Positions 32,469 through 45,210 of a stretch of 64,000 nucleotides of DNA are shown piece by piece. The notes beneath the pieces are model-generated. The model did not search any database. It had not been told where the DNA came from and was given only the letters and a program-made list of their open reading frames with translations. The stretch's first letter is position 1. The number at the start of each line of letters is the position of its first letter. The DNA comes from Pyropia haitanensis. Taxonomy: Eukaryota; Rhodophyta; Bangiophyceae; Bangiales; Bangiaceae. Both the position numbers and the translations under genes were made by a program. The DNA lies in contig SDUX01000002.1 in NCBI GenBank assembly GCA_008729055.1, forward strand, positions 3,065,874 to 3,129,873, given 5' to 3'.

Positions 32469-33779
32469 ATGACGGTCTCCCTGGCCAAGAGGGTGTACGC
32501 CCACCCCGTGTTGCGGGGTACCATTATCCCCGCCCTGCTGCTCCTGCTGTCCCCTCCCTTTACACTGTTGACCATCACCACATGTCAAACGTACAGGGGT
32601 GATCTGTTGGCGGCTGGCCGCGTGGCGCTGACTTCGCCGACCGCGCTGTGGGCCGCCCTCCCCCGGCCGTCATGGTGGGCGGCGGGTGTGCTGGCCGCCT
32701 ACACGGCGGTGCAATACGCCCTGTTGGTGCTTCTGCCTGGTCGCCGGTTTGTGGCGCAGCTCACGCCTATGGGGAACCGCCCCACGTACCGCCTCAATGG
32801 GGTTGCCGCGTTTGTCGTCAACGTAGTTGCCGTTGTGGCCGCCGGGCGCGCCGGCCTCCTCCATCCAGGGGTGGTGTACGACCAGTATGGGGAACTGCTG
32901 GCGACCATCAACGTCATTGCCTGCATTGGCGTCGTGGCACTCTACCTCAAGGGCCGCTACGCGCCCCAAAACACCGACAGTACCGTCAGCGGCAATCTGG
33001 TGTGGGACCTGTACTGGGGAACGGAGCTGCACCCCGAACTCGGGGGCGTGTCCCTCAAGCAGCTAGTCAACTGTCGGCTGGGCATGATGGCCTGGGCAGA
33101 TGTGGTCCTGTGCTTCTGTTTTGCGCAGGCGGAGCGCCACGGGGGGCTGTCTAACGGAATGGCCGTCTCCGCGGCCATCCAGCTGTTGTATATTGCCAAG
33201 TTCTTTGTGTGGGAGGCCGGGTACTTCAACTCGATTGACATCACTCACGACCGGTTTGGCTTCCTGATCTGCTGGGGCTGCCTCTGCTGGGTACCGTCCG
33301 TGTACACGCTCCCATCCATGTACATGGCCAGCCGGCCTGTGCACCTCTCGTCTGCGGGAGCGCTGGGCGTTCTCGCACTTGGCGTAGTGTCAGTGGCGGC
33401 CAACTATGATGCGGACCGCCAGCGGCAGCGGGTGCGGGCCACGAATGGCGCAACGACGGTGTGGGGCAAGCCCCCCGTGCTCGTGCACGCCAAGTACGTG
33501 ACGGGCGACGGGCGGCACCACAACAACATCCTGCTGGCGTCGGGCTGGTGGGGCCAGGCCCGCCACGTCAACTACCTGTTGGAGCTGATGTTGGCGCTGG
33601 CGTGGTCGCTGCCCGCGGGCTTTGACCACTGCACGCCGTACGTGTACGTGGTTTTCCTGACGGTCCTCCTCGTCGACCGGGCGGAGCGGGACGATCTGCG
33701 GTGCCGCAGCAAGTATGGGCCTTACTGGAGCGACTACTGCGCTCGGGTGCCCTACTCGATCGTCCCGTATCTGTACTAG
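32469..33779 (+). CDS. DHCR7: 7-dehydrocholesterol reductase (delta-7 sterol reductase)
   Basis: 436 aa from the ATG at 32469, intronless, the usual length for the family. It is a multi-span membrane protein of the ERG4/ERG24 family. Diagnostic segments are DLYWGTELHPELGGVSLK, NCRLGMMAWADVVL, GYFNSIDITHDRFGF, the NADPH-side LASGWWGQARHVNY and the C-terminal CRSKYGPYWSDYCARVPY. IDITHD and the end sequence fit delta-7 reductase better than the C-14 or C-24(28) reductases. It reduces the C7-C8 double bond of 7-dehydrocholesterol with NADPH in the ER membrane. Red algae such as Porphyra accumulate cholesterol-type sterols, which fits. Confidence 0.93.
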   Translation: MTVSLAKRVYAHPVLRGTIIPALLLLLSPPFTLLTITTCQTYRGDLLAAGRVALTSPTALWAALPRPSWWAAGVLAAYTAVQYALLVLLPGRRFVAQLTPMGNRPTYRLNGVAAFVVNVVAVVAAGRAGLLHPGVVYDQYGELLATINVIACIGVVALYLKGRYAPQNTDSTVSGNLVWDLYWGTELHPELGGVSLKQLVNCRLGMMAWADVVLCFCFAQAERHGGLSNGMAVSAAIQLLYIAKFFVWEAGYFNSIDITHDRFGFLICWGCLCWVPSVYTLPSMYMASRPVHLSSAGALGVLALGVVSVAANYDADRQRQRVRATNGATTVWGKPPVLVHAKYVTGDGRHHNNILLASGWWGQARHVNYLLELMLALAWSLPAGFDHCTPYVYVVFLTVLLVDRAERDDLRCRSKYGPYWSDYCARVPYSIVPYLY

Positions 33780-34417
33780 AAGCGCTTCCTGGAGAGACGT
33801 CAGGGTGCGATGGGGGAGGTGAAGGGGTGGCGGCATCTGTTTGTTGGTCCGCTTGTGGCGAGCGTCCTCTTGGCCGTAAACTGGTGTATCCATGGGGCTT
33901 GCGGCGCTTGCTAGGTGCGTTGCTTATCGGCGAAATGCCGCGTCTGGTCGGGGCCCGAGCCGGCACCGCCAGCGCCGTCGGGCGCGTCCTGGGTGGCACC
34001 GAGGCACCTGCCAACGCTCTCGGTGCCCGCTGCGACTGCTGTGGATGGGGACCGGGACAGTAGGACCCGCGGCCGGGTCGGCAGCCGTGGCGTTTGGCGG
34101 AGGCGGTAGCTGCTCTGGCGACACCAACATGGGCTGTGCCTGGGGCGGTGGCTGGCGGCAAGAGCCGACGCGTCCCGGTGCGATCAGCGCTCGCTTTGGT
34201 GACACCTTCGCCGGTGGCGGCCGCGGCGCAGCCGGCAGCCAGAGCGCGTCCGTAAAACCCTTTTGCCGCCCATCCACCTGCGATGGTCACGCGGTGCACA
34301 CCCCTCGTCAAGCAAGCGAAACGTACACGGTGAAGAACGAACTCAGACGCACGCGTCGTGCCCAACGCCCCCTCGCTCCTCCCTGGCATTACCAGAGACC
34401 CCGCGCCGCCGCCCGCG
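33780..34417. other. Convergent intergenic region
   Basis: Between the ends of the sterol reductase and DUF3119 genes. Mixed composition; nothing further recognised. Confidence 0.5.
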
Positions 34418-35086
34418 TCAAGGCGGCGGCGTCGGGTAGTTGTCCTTGGCAATCCCCGTCCGCGTCTGCAGCGCGCGCAGCAGCTGGTTTGCGTTGAAGA
34501 TGACGGGGAAAAAGTGGGGGCTCCCCGCCCCCTCGTAGCTGTCCTTCTCCCGAAAGTAGCACAGGACAGGGAAGGCAGGCCACCACAGCTCCCAGTTGAC
34601 CCACCCAGAGTACGCCCACCCGCGCTCCGTCTTCCACCCGCCCGCCGACCGCTTGGCCACCCGCAGCTCCGTGGCGGTAAACACAAAGCGGATGTAGTAG
34701 GCTTGGAAGGCGAGGAAGGCGCCGAGCAGGCCCAGCGGGAAGGCCGCGACCGCGCCACCGCCGCCGCCGGCGGTAGCCGACAGGGCGGCCGATGAGAGGA
34801 GGACGCCGGGGATGGCCAGGCTCGGCGACAGCATCACCTCCCCATCGCCGGGCTCGGCCGCGCCGCTGCCGCCGGCCGCGTCGGCGTCGGCCGCGGCCGA
34901 CGTCGGCGTCGGGCCCGCCGGCGCCACCATCCGCCACGCCACCGTCGGACGGACAGAGCGGCGGCCGACAGCCGCTTGGGGGGTGGTGCAGAGGGGGGCG
35001 CCGCGAAAGACCCGGCCGGTGGCGGCAGCAGCGAGCCGCAAGGCCGGGGCGGGCGCGGCAAACGCCACGGCAGCGGGTGACGCCAT
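34418..35086 (-). CDS. DUF3119-family plastid membrane protein
   Basis: 222 aa from the ATG at 35086. An upstream in-frame extension exists, but the MASPAAVAFAAPAPALR start looks like a proper chloroplast transit peptide. The mature part has a hydrophobic pair (LAIPGVLLSSAALSA and FPLGLLGAFLAFQAYYIRF). It then carries the DUF3119 pattern: FTATELRV, WWPAFPVLCYFREKDSY and SPHFFPVIFNANQLLRAL. The family is found in cyanobacteria and plastids; its function is unknown to me. A membrane location with a stromal PH-like C-terminal part is inferred. It sits 348 bp from the next gene on the same strand, each with its own promoter. Confidence 0.8.
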   Translation of the reverse strand: MASPAAVAFAAPAPALRLAAAATGRVFRGAPLCTTPQAAVGRRSVRPTVAWRMVAPAGPTPTSAAADADAAGGSGAAEPGDGEVMLSPSLAIPGVLLSSAALSATAGGGGGAVAAFPLGLLGAFLAFQAYYIRFVFTATELRVAKRSAGGWKTERGWAYSGWVNWELWWPAFPVLCYFREKDSYEGAGSPHFFPVIFNANQLLRALQTRTGIAKDNYPTPPP

Positions 35087-35434
35087 AGCGACAAGCACCG
35101 GAAGGGCGCTTTCGGGGAGGCGTAGAGGCGAGAGCAGCAGGGGCGACGACGGGCAAGGCAGACCGAGGGATGGCGCCAGCGGGCCGACACGAAGGTCGTC
35201 AGCAGCAGACGCCCTCTGCTGGTGTCCCACAGTGTGGTGGAGGGAGGGAACGTTGGTGGAAACTAGCCCAGCGGCTCGCGTCGGACTGAGCGGCGTCTGC
35301 ATTTTCCCCGCATCCAAGAAAAAAACCCGAACGACTTGACTGGTCACAAAAAATCTCTGACAAAAATTGTTGAAAGTTGCTGTGTTTTCCGACGGCGGGG
35401 GGTGGGTGCTCCGGGGATGGCCACGCCTGGCTGC

Positions 35435-37142
35435 CTACCCCCCGCCACCACCGCGGTCACCACCGCCCGCAGCGAGCACCACCGGTGGAGCGCCGGTGCC
35501 CACCGCCGGCAGTGCGGCGGCCTCTGCCCCCCGGTGCCGCCGCGCCTGGTTGTACACCTCAAACAGCACCTCGACAAAGATGAGGAAGAGGATCGCCCGC
35601 TCGACCCGCATGCTGCTGCTCTGCCCTAGCTCCGCGTTGAGCACCTCGAGCGCGTCGCGGATGACCGCGACGCGCGCGTCGAGGATGCGCGCCCGGTGGC
35701 GGAGCTCCACCGCCGCGACGGCCTCGGTGTGGAGGCGCTCGAGGTCCGGGTGGGACCAGAAAAACTCGGGCGAGTCGAGGATGTCCGACACGAGCGACAC
35801 GCTGTACCGCGCGGCGAGCAGCTGCCCAATCAGCCGCCGCACCTGCCGCCGCGGCAGGCGGATCTCCCCCGCCCGCGCCAGCTCCACCGGCAGGCCGCGG
35901 GTCGCCTCGACGAGGCCGTCGATCGTGCCCTCGTACACGTGCAGCTTGACCGACTGGGCGAGGCCGTAGCTGAGCGCCAGCACCTCCCGCACCGCCCCCC
36001 ACGACGACACGTACAGCTCGTCACCGCGCACGCCGGGCCGGCCGGCGGGGGTGTGGAACACAAAGTCGTGGTCCCACGAGTCCACCCCGCGCATCGCGGC
36101 GGCGGCGGCCGCCGCCGGCGACGCGGCGGGCTCGGTGCTGAAGCGCGCCGCCGCGCCGAGCAGCTGCCGCCGGTGGGGGGCGGGGATGCCCCACAGCACC
36201 GCCGCGCCCGACTGGAAGAAAAAGGCGTGGCCGTCGTAGGGCACGGGCGGCAGGGGGGGGGGAGCGGTGGCCGCCGCCGCGTCTGGGGAGGTGGGGGGGG
36301 AGGGCGGCTCGCCCAGAGCCGCCGCCGACCCGACGGCGGCGGCGCCACCGCCGCCGGCGCCGCCAGGCGCGCCCCCGCCCCCGCCGTCCGCGCCTTCGAC
36401 CAGCACCCCCCGGCACGCCACGTGCACCACGTCATCGGCCATCCGGCAGACGGCGGTGACGACCAGGCCGGGCGGCAGGCCCGCCGCCCCCTCCGGCTCC
36501 ACCGCCGCCGCCGCCGACGCCGCTGCCGCCGCCGCCGCCACCGTTGCCGCCGCCGACACGTCCGCGGGCGGCCGCCCCGTGGCGCCGGCCGCCGCGGCGG
36601 TGGCGCCGCCCCCCCCCCCCTCGAGTCGCCGCCCAAAGTACGCGTGCAACGACGCCAGGTGGTACGACGCCGCCGGGCAGTAGGCGCCCACAATCGCCGT
36701 ACTCCGCCGCATCGCCGCCGCCGCCGCCGCCGTCGCCGCCGTCGACGACGCCGCCCCGCCGCCGCCGCGGCCGGCCGGCCGGCCCCCCCGGCCGCCACCG
36801 CCACCGCCACCACCAACACCGCCACCACTACCACCACCACCACCACCACCACCACCACCACCACCACCACCACCACCACCACCACCACTGTCGCTGCCGC
36901 CTCCACCACCCCCACCGCCACCGCCGCGGCCGCCCGCCACGCGGGCGCCCGCCTTGGCCACCCCCCGCGCCTTGGCGGTGGGCGCCATGGGCGGCGGCGC
37001 CACGGGCGCCCCCGCCGTCGACCGCCGCAGCACCGCCACCGCGCGGGCGGCGGCCGAGGCGGACGCCGGGGGGGGGGGGGCGGGGGGTCGGCCGCCCACG
37101 TCGACGCCCGCCGGCCGGGGGGGGGGGCACCCGCCGCCCACC

Positions 37143-37185
<43 letters not shown>

Positions 37186-37413
37186 GGCGGTGGCCGCCGC
37201 CGCGGGCGCACAGCCGCGGGTGGCTACGGCGGTGGTGCCGGGGGGGGACGTGGGGCTGGGGGGGTGGGGCGCGGCGGCGGCGGCGGCGGCGGTCGTCGAG
37301 CGCAACCCGGCGCGACCAATGCGCCTGTCGCCGCCGCCGCCGCCGCTGCCGCTGCCGCTGCCGCCGCCGGCCTGCCGCGCCGCCGCCCTCCACAAGGACG
37401 CGGCGCGGCGCAT
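35435..37413 (-). CDS. RMND1/DUF155-family protein, probably mitochondrial, with one frame change
   Basis: The C-terminal DUF155 domain is unbroken from about 36690 to the stop at 35435. It includes AIVGAYCPAASYHLASLHAY, YDGHAFFFQSGAAVLWG, ELYVSSWGAVREVLALSYGL, LVSDILDSPEFFWSHPDLE, HRARILDARVAVIRDALEVL and the hydrophobic anchor ILFLIFVEVLFEV. Relatives (human RMND1, yeast RMD1 group) sit in the mitochondrial inner membrane and support mitochondrial translation. A likely start is the ATG at 37413 (MRRAASLWRAAARQ, a good mitochondrial presequence), but this is in another frame. The shift would lie at G runs near 37070-37130. Between them is a Gly-rich linker, including a (CCA)n tract at 36830-36890 read as poly-Gly. 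Confidence 0.8.
36830..36890. repeat. (ACC)n microsatellite inside the RMND1-like gene
   Basis: About 18 CAC/ACC triplets in a row, encoding a poly-Gly linker on the minus strand. Likely length-variable. Confidence 0.85.
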
Positions 37414-38445
37414 CGTGGCGCTTCCGGGGGCGTCCCGAACAACAAGGCGGCCAGGCGTACCGGTGGCGACGCGGGCGGCGGCCAAGGCAACGGCGGCGCG
37501 GCGACGGGTGCGGGCGAGGTCGGGGCGGGACGGGATCCGCCCTTGGCAGGGACTCCCCCGCAACGCGAGGTCTCGGGTCAAGATTGATCAAGTTGCCGCA
37601 CGAACCACACACCCAACACCGAGGAATGGTCCAACAGCAGGCAGTCAAAACCGAGTGAAACACATGTGGGAAGGCATTCGAATTTTGAGAATCAGGGGGG
37701 AAGGCGCCCCTGCCGCTAGCAGTGTCCCCGCCGTCTGCGGCACGCCAGCGTGGGAGCCTCACTCCCATCGTCCCGCGGCGCTTGGACCCACCGTCACCCT
37801 CTCCCGCTGCTCTGCCCGAGTGGGTGGGGAAAGACTGGCGAGGAAGCGCAGAGGGAGGGTGCTCTCTGTGCGCCCCTGTGCTCGTCATGCCGTGGCGCCC
37901 TCGCCTCTGTCAGGCACCGCGCTGCAGCCCTCGGGGGGCGGCTTGAATTCCGTGCAGCCACCGCATGGTGCCGAGCTCAAGTGGAGGCGTCTCCCCCCGC
38001 TCGCTTGTTCCGTGCCGGCTTGCCCCGGTTCACCAGTCACTGTCTTGACCTCGACAGACTGCGGTATGTATAGGGAGGATGCGCGACTGAGCGCCGCATC
38101 ACACTAGCACCACCCCTCCCCGATTCCGCACTCTGTGGTGGCGTCTTCCGGGTGACGGCGGGGCCGTCCTGGGGGCGACAGCTTCCTCCCGACGGCGCCC
38201 GGGTCACCTCGGCTTGTTGATGATGGCGGTACGCTCCTGAGCGCGGCAGCACTTTGGCGACAGAGCTCTGGCCGCGGTGGCACCGGTAGTCGACGGTGTC
38301 TTTGAGGCTGACGTCCGTTGCCGACCTCCAGGTCGGCATACGAGGGTATGGAGGGCTTCCACACCGCATCGCTCTCTCAAACTGTCTCCCTATCCACGCG
38401 CACCGTTCCGCCGCCTGTTTACGTACGTCTTGAGCTCGAAAACGA
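37414..38445. other. Spacer up to the palindromic element
   Basis: Probable promoter side of the RMND1-like gene followed by unique sequence. No gene recognised. AAAACGA at 38439-38445 is the candidate target-site duplication of the next element. Confidence 0.5.
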
Positions 38446-38949
38446 CAAGAAGGATAATACCAGCCTTGGGATTCCCAAGGTCCAGAATCCCAACCCCCCG
38501 CCAGGCGCTGCATTCGAGGGGTGCGTGTGGGGGGCCCGTGAGCCCCCCTGAAGGGACCTGGTGGACTTCCCGGCGTGGACTTCAAATCCATGGACTGGCA
38601 GCGGCAGCAGCGTCCTCATTGCATCCCATATTGTTTTTTGCCCAGAACTCTGGAGTCTCTCTTTTCCGTACACTTCGGTAGCGCAATCCGCTGCGAGCCG
38701 CACTCGCGCACCACGGCTGCGCCCGTCGCGCTGGCGACCGTCGCGCTCGCGCGACGTCACTGCAAAACGGCCCCGTGCCAGTCAGCAGTGCAGCATCACG
38801 TCTGACAGCGGCTGCCCTAGGCACGTGCCATGGCGCGTGCCCGGCCGCGTGCGCGTGCCGCATGACACGTGCCCTACCCCCACGCACGGTGCCAGCGTGG
38901 GTGTGCGGCACCGCGCTGGCTGCCCCGCCTCCCATTGCGGTCTGCGCTG

Positions 38950-39640
38950 CCCGGCCCCCGGCTCCTGCAGCCGGGCCCCCCCGGCCGCGCGGCGCCCGCC
39001 GCCGCCCGGTACCCGGCCCCCGCCGCACGCCGCCCGCCGCGCGGCCCCCGCCGCCGCCCGCCGCCGCCCGCCGCGCGGCCCCCGCCGCGCGGCCCCCGCC
39101 GCCGCCCGCTGCCAGCCGCCGCCCGGCACCCGGCCCCCGCCGCGCGGCGCCCGCCGCCGCCCGCCGCCGCCCGGCACCCGGCCCCCGCCGCGCGGCGCCC
39201 GCCGCGCGGCCCCCGCCGCCGCCCGCTGCCCGCCGCCGCCCGGCACCCGGCCCCCGCCGCGCGGCGCCCGCCGCGCGGCCCCCGCCGCCGCCCGCCGCCC
39301 GCCACCGCCCGCCGCGCGGCCCCCGCCGCGCGGCCCCCGCCGCCGCCCGCTGCCCGCCGCCGCCCGGCACCCGGCCCCCGCCGCACGGCGCCCGCCGCCG
39401 CCCGGCACCCGCCGCCCGCCGCCCGCCGCCGCCCGCCGCCCGCCGCGCGGCGCCCGCCGCCGCGCGGCGCCCGCCGCCCGCCGCCGCTCGGCACCCCGCT
39501 TCTGCCCTCCGGCCCCCGCCGCTGCCCGGCCCGCGGCCCCGGCCGCCTGTGCCCCGGCACCCGGCCCCCGGCCCCCGGCGCCCAGTCCCCGTCGTCCGGC
39601 ACCCGCCGCGGCGTCGCGTGCCGGCGGGGGGCGTGGCGAC
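38950..39640. repeat. GC minisatellite in the left arm
   Basis: Degenerate repeats of CCGCCGCCCGGCACCCGGCC and CCCGCCGCGCGGCGCC words. The period is a multiple of three, so frames stay open on both strands for over 400 codons without a real gene. Confidence 0.8.
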
Positions 39641-42600
39641 CGCCGGGGTAGGGACGGCGTCCGTGGCAACGGGCGGCGGGGGACTGCGGGGGCCGTCGAG
39701 GGGCGGCGGGGAGGGGGGGCCGTGGTGGCCGCCGGGGGGGGGCGGCAGGCGTGGCCTCTGGGGGGTGGCGACCGTGATTGCCGCGGGCGGTGGCGGCCGC
39801 CGGGGGGAGGCAGCCCCCTGGGGGTGGCAGCCGCCGGGGGAAACGGCCGCGCCGGGGGGCGTCGGGGGGCGTCGGGGGGCGGCCGCGTCCGCGGGGGCTG
39901 CCGAGAAAGGGTGGCCACGGCGGCTAGCGGGGGGGGGCGGCCGCGGCGGCTGGCGGGGTGGGGGCGGCCACGGCGGGCGCGGGGCGGCCGCGGCAGCGGC
40001 GGCCGCCGGGGGCGGCAATGGCTGCGGCTGGTGCTTGGGGGGAAGTGGCCTCGGCGGCTGCCGGTGGGGGGCGGCCGTGGCCACGGCTGCGCGGGCGCGT
40101 CCCCAGCTCAGTTGACGCAACAAGGAAGACCGTCGTGTGCGAGCCCTCCTCTGTGCCCATGTCACACTGTAATGTATGCATCTATTCTCGTCTGAATCAA
40201 GCACACCGCCTGGCTACCCCGGTCCCCGCCGGGGGGCGGGGGCGGCAACCTTCTCACGCATGTTCCCAGGCCGCACACCCTGAGTCGCTCTGGCGGAGGC
40301 AGTATCTGAGGATCTCAACCAACATGCGGGATCCGCGCGTTGGGTTGAGGGGGGGGGGGAAGCCTGTGCGCACGCCACGTGGGAGGGGGGGGAGGGGCGC
40401 TGGGGGGGTGGTTGGGGGGGGTGTGGGGGGGGGTGGGTGGGGGGTTGGACAAAAGACAGCCTCGGACTTGTAAACTTAAATGCATCCGTTCGTCGTGCCA
40501 CAGGTCCATAAGGACTAGTGCAGCCAAGCTGGTTGCTCACCGGTTTGTGTCGTGGGTTCGGCTCGGCCGCCCGCCCGCCGTGGCCGGCGTCCCCAGCCAT
40601 AGGCTGCCGCCGCCGCTACGGTGCGCTGCCACCTTCGGCCGCTGCCTCTCGGCTCCAACTCCCTCCCGCGGCTGCTCCCGTGGTGGCAGTGGCCGCCGCC
40701 GTCGGCGACCGCTGCGCCCGCAGCCTCGGCCGCGGCAGCCGTCGCGGTGGCCCCGGCGGCGGCCGCTGCCGTCCTCCACCGCATCTGTCCCCGACGCGCC
40801 CGTGACCGTCGAAACCCGTCACCGCTGCCCCCGCGGCTGCGGATGCGGCCGCTGGGGCAACCACCGCCGCCGCACACGGCCACGGGTCTGGCGACGGCGG
40901 CTGCGGCGGAGGCGGCGGCGGCAGCGGCAGCCGCTCGCCAATGCTGCCCCTGCAGCCGCTGCCACGGCGGCAGCGGCCACCGCCGCTGCTGCGCACCACC
41001 GCTTGCATCGCGGTTGCGGCGGCGGCGGCTGCCGCCGCTCCCCCCCCGCGCGACCGTCATGGCAGCGCCGTCTGCCGCCACTCCCACACTCCACCGCCAC
41101 TGCCCCGGCCGGTGGGGGGGGCTGACGCCGCCGCCGCGCACTGCGGTCTCCCCCCTGATGCGACCGCGGCAGGCTGGCGCCCGCGCCGCGGCGAGTCGCC
41201 TCCCCTGACGCTGGTTGAGGCGGCCAGGCAGCACGACGGCAGTAGCGACCAGCTACTCACATGGCAGGCCAAGATATTTGATTGTAGTTACAATCCCAGC
41301 GAATATTTCATGGAGGTCAACAGTATATACACATCCGACTTGACTCACATCTCCTGGCCTATCTGGCGAATCAAATGTCCGATTCGTCCATCCCGATAGG
41401 CTGTTGCACAATCTGAACTGGGCGAGATGAAGATTGTAGTACTGAATCAATTCTTTCCGGAGGTGGGATTACAATATTTGACTCTGAACCCATCCTGGTC
41501 AGCGACTTGCGACTGCCAACGCCGAAGACTGCAGCGCCGGCGTCTGACGCCCCCCTCCTCCCCGCCCCGGTCGCCCGCTTTGCCGCTATCCGCTCTCCGA
41601 GCAGACTTGGTGGATATGAATGCCTTGTCTCCGACTCCTATCAGTGTTGAGAGCGCGCCCGCACACACGTCTGTCACGGCAGCGACCAGAACGGTTTCAT
41701 GGAGGGCCGAAGTGCATCACCCTCGCACCACTGGTTCCGCCGCTCGGGCGCGCTCGTGACGGTGAAACGCCGTCAGTTGTAACCTTTTGGCGTCCCCAAT
41801 GGTTCACGCTCCACCAGCCTGCGTATTTTTTTTTAGTGAATAGCGCTGACAAGCGCCGCCTGTCCGTCATGGTGTGACCTGTTGCTCGGTATGTACGTGC
41901 ATGTGGAGTACATAGGACCCGCGGAGCTGGAGGGATCCGTCATTCCCGAGTAAACTGATGACGCTGCGACGATTGATGTATCTTTTTATTGCTCTGCACC
42001 ATCATGAGGGACAGAAAAAGCCAGGAACTTGGGGAGGGATGCGCTTCATGCAATAAACGCCCCGCCTCCCAGAGCTTTATTGAGGTTCACCGTCCTCGTT
42101 TTTTGCACAGACAATGAGTTTATGAGTACCTGGTGGCATACTATTGCTCAAAGTTGTTGGATGGCATGCCGGGGTCCGCACATTGTTGAACCCGTGCAGA
42201 AGGAGGCGCCTAGGGACATGTCGCACTGCTGGACGCGCCCACAGCGCCGATGAGAACAAAAAAAGGTTGCGGAGGATGTCTGCTGTACTGTTGGGATCTC
42301 ATAATTGTATCTTTTTGTGCGTGAGAGCACTGTGGGGCGTTGGACGGCCTGTCCAGGCTACCTGTCCAGAATGGCCACTTTGGGGGTCTGTATGACCCAC
42401 TTCGCGACGTTTGCGAAACCTTCTGAGCACATAACCGTGCTCAGCGACATCGGTTTAGTCGATTGAGCATGCTTCAGAAAAGTTGATGAAGTGGTCCCTG
42501 ACTCGTATTGCACGTGGTGAAGTGCCCTGCGCACACTTCGGTGCAATGCGTCACACACCGCTACAACGCGTTTCAGAAAGTAAAGCAAAATCTTCTCAAG

Positions 42601-43799
42601 CTGGTCCCGCAAGACTAAGTCGATGACGCTGAGCACGAATATGTGCTCAGAAAATGTCGCAAACATCGGGACGCAGGTCATATGGGCCCCCAAAAAGTCC
42701 ATTCTGGACAGGTAGCCGCGACAGGCCGTCTAGCGCCCCACAGTGCTCTCATCCTTCAAAAACTACATCTATCAGATCTATACAGTGTATTCAGCTACCT
42801 CCGCAGCTTTTTGCACTTTCAACGGCGCTGTGGGCTCATCCAGCTGCGCTACAGTGCAGACCACCGTATCAGCAGTCAGTCAGTCACGAATGAGTGAACT
42901 GCAGAGTGCTTTCTTTGCATTTTTACGGGACGATGGCCAACGGATACCTCTGCCCTCAGCGTTCACTAAACAGAGTTGACCCATTACGCTCAAAAAAGCT
43001 CGGAGTGGGCGCCTAAAGCGCTTCTGCCACCCAGCCTCTCGACTGTCCTGTCCGCCGTACGGGTGCACGACGCCCGATGTGTGCACCAATAGATTCAGCA
43101 TGATCGTTTTACCCAGGTGAGACTATTTCTTCCCACGGTGGGTCTCTCATGCACTCTATATCCAGGCCCATACTGCACAGCGGATGACAAAGAAGCAGAC
43201 TGGAGGCACTTTCTTGCACTGTCTGAACAAACGATTGCGTTCTGCAGAATTACAAATGTGAGGATGTCCAAAGAGCCATAGCGAACAGTGTCTCACCGTC
43301 ACAGACGCCGCTGAGCTACGGAACCCTGGGGGATTGGTGAAGACATGGCGCCCCTCCACGTGGTCGTTCGGGGCTGTGCTCTCGCAGATGTCTGCAGACC
43401 CGCACTCAAGACTGGATAGAGCAAGCAAATAAGGCTTGAGGGTCCACCTGGCCTGCTCGGTGGCGAGGAAGTGGTGAAGCGTGCGACCGGGCGAGGTGGA
43501 GGGGGGCGTCGGGCGCCGGCGCTTCAACAGTTGAGAGTTGCCAGTTGCAAGTCGTTGACCAGGATGGGTGTTTTTCCAAATGTGGTACTCTCATGTTCAG
43601 CAAGAGTAAGTTTAGTCTTGACTGTTACAAATTTGCAGTTAAAATGGTGTGACAGCCTATCAGAACAGAGGTACGGGACACTTGAATCGCCAAACAGGCA
43701 GAGAGATGTGCGTCAAGTCTGAAGTATATGTACTTTTGTATCCACATCGAATAATCGTGGGGTATAAGTTTTCTCACATACCTCTGCGTACAAGCAGCG

Positions 43800-44711
43800 T
43801 GGCTGCTGACCCCTCCCCCCGCACGACGGCGGCCGCTGCCGCCACGGGGGCAGCGGCGGCAGGGGGCGGCGGCGGCGGCAGCCATTGCCGCCGCGGCGAG
43901 GGCGGGGGCGGCGGCGCCAGCCGCCACTGCGGCGGCGGAGGTCGCGGCATCGGCGATGGCGAGCGGTGGCGGCAGAGGCAGCGGGGGCAGCGGTGGCGAA
44001 TGGCGACGGCGGCGGCCGGCGCTGCCGTGGCAAGCGGATCGGCGGCGGCCGGCAGCGACAGCAGAGGCGGCAACGGCAGCCGGAGCGGTAGCCAATCGGC
44101 AGGGGCGGCGGCGATGGTGAGAGCGGCCGGGGCGGCAGCCGGCCAGCGGCCGGCCGGGCAGCTGGCCGACAAAGGTAGCCCGCGATTGGCGGCAAAAGGC
44201 AGGCGGCGGCAGCCTGCTGGCGGCGGCCGGCAGCAAAGGCGGCGGCGGCAGCGGCAGCAGGGCGGCAGCAACCCGGTGGGGGCGGCGGTGGCGGGGGCGG
44301 CGGCCGGGGCGGCAGCCCGGGCGGCAGGCGGCCGGCGGCCGGCCAGGCAGGCGGCCGGCGGCGGCAGCCCACCAGCGGCGGCAGCATGCCGGCGGCGGTA
44401 GCCGGCGGCAGCGGCGGCGGCCGGGGGCCGGACCGGCGGCCGACCGGCGGGGGCGGCCGCCCCCGGCCAGGGTGGCGACCGGTGGCGGCGGCGGTGGTGG
44501 CAGCCGCAGCCGCGACGGCAGCCAACCGGCGGATGCGGCGGCGGGGGACGCAGGGGCGGCGGCCAGCGCGGCCGCCCGGGCGGCAGGCGGCCGGCGGACG
44601 GCCAGGCAGGCGGCCGGCGGCCGGCAGCAACGGCGGCGGCGGCAGCGGCAGCCGGGGCGGCAGCAGCCCGCAGCGGCAGGGGCCGAGGCGGCGGCGGCGG
44701 CGGCGGCGGGC

Positions 44712-44745
<34 letters not shown>

Positions 44746-45210
44746 GGCAGCGGCGGCGGGGGCGGGGGCGGCGGGCGGCGGCGGGCGGCGGGCGGCGGCG
44801 GCGGCGGCGGTGGGCAACGGCGGCGGTAGCGGGGGCGGCGGCCGTGGCTGCCCGCCGCGGCAGCCGCGGCGGGCGGCGGCGGCGGCAGCGGCGGCGGGCG
44901 GCGGCGGGCGGCGGGCGGCGGCGGCAGCGGCGGTGGGCAGCGGCGGCGGTAGCGGGGGCGGCGGGCGGCGGCGGCAGCGGTGGCGGCGGCCGCGTCCGAG
45001 GCCGCCTGCCGCGGCAGCCACGGCGGCCGCGGTGGCGGCGGGTGTGGGCCGGGGTGGCGGGGGGCGCATCGCGTGGCAGGGGAGCAGGGGGGGCAGCTCG
45101 CTGCATGGGGGGCCGGGGTGGCTGCCCGTGGCGGGGGCGGGCGGTGTGGACGCGCGGGGCCGCCAGGGGCGGCCGCACGCTCGGCGCCGGCCGGCGTGCT
45201 GGTGGTGGGA

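Noticed and set aside
35696..38107. 803-codon plus-strand frame
   Set aside because: It is antisense to the RMND1-like gene and made of His/Thr/Arg repeats from the (ACC)n tract.
38561..40204. About 540-codon frames on both strands in the left arm of the palindrome
   Set aside because: They come from a minisatellite with a period divisible by three; no domain on either strand.
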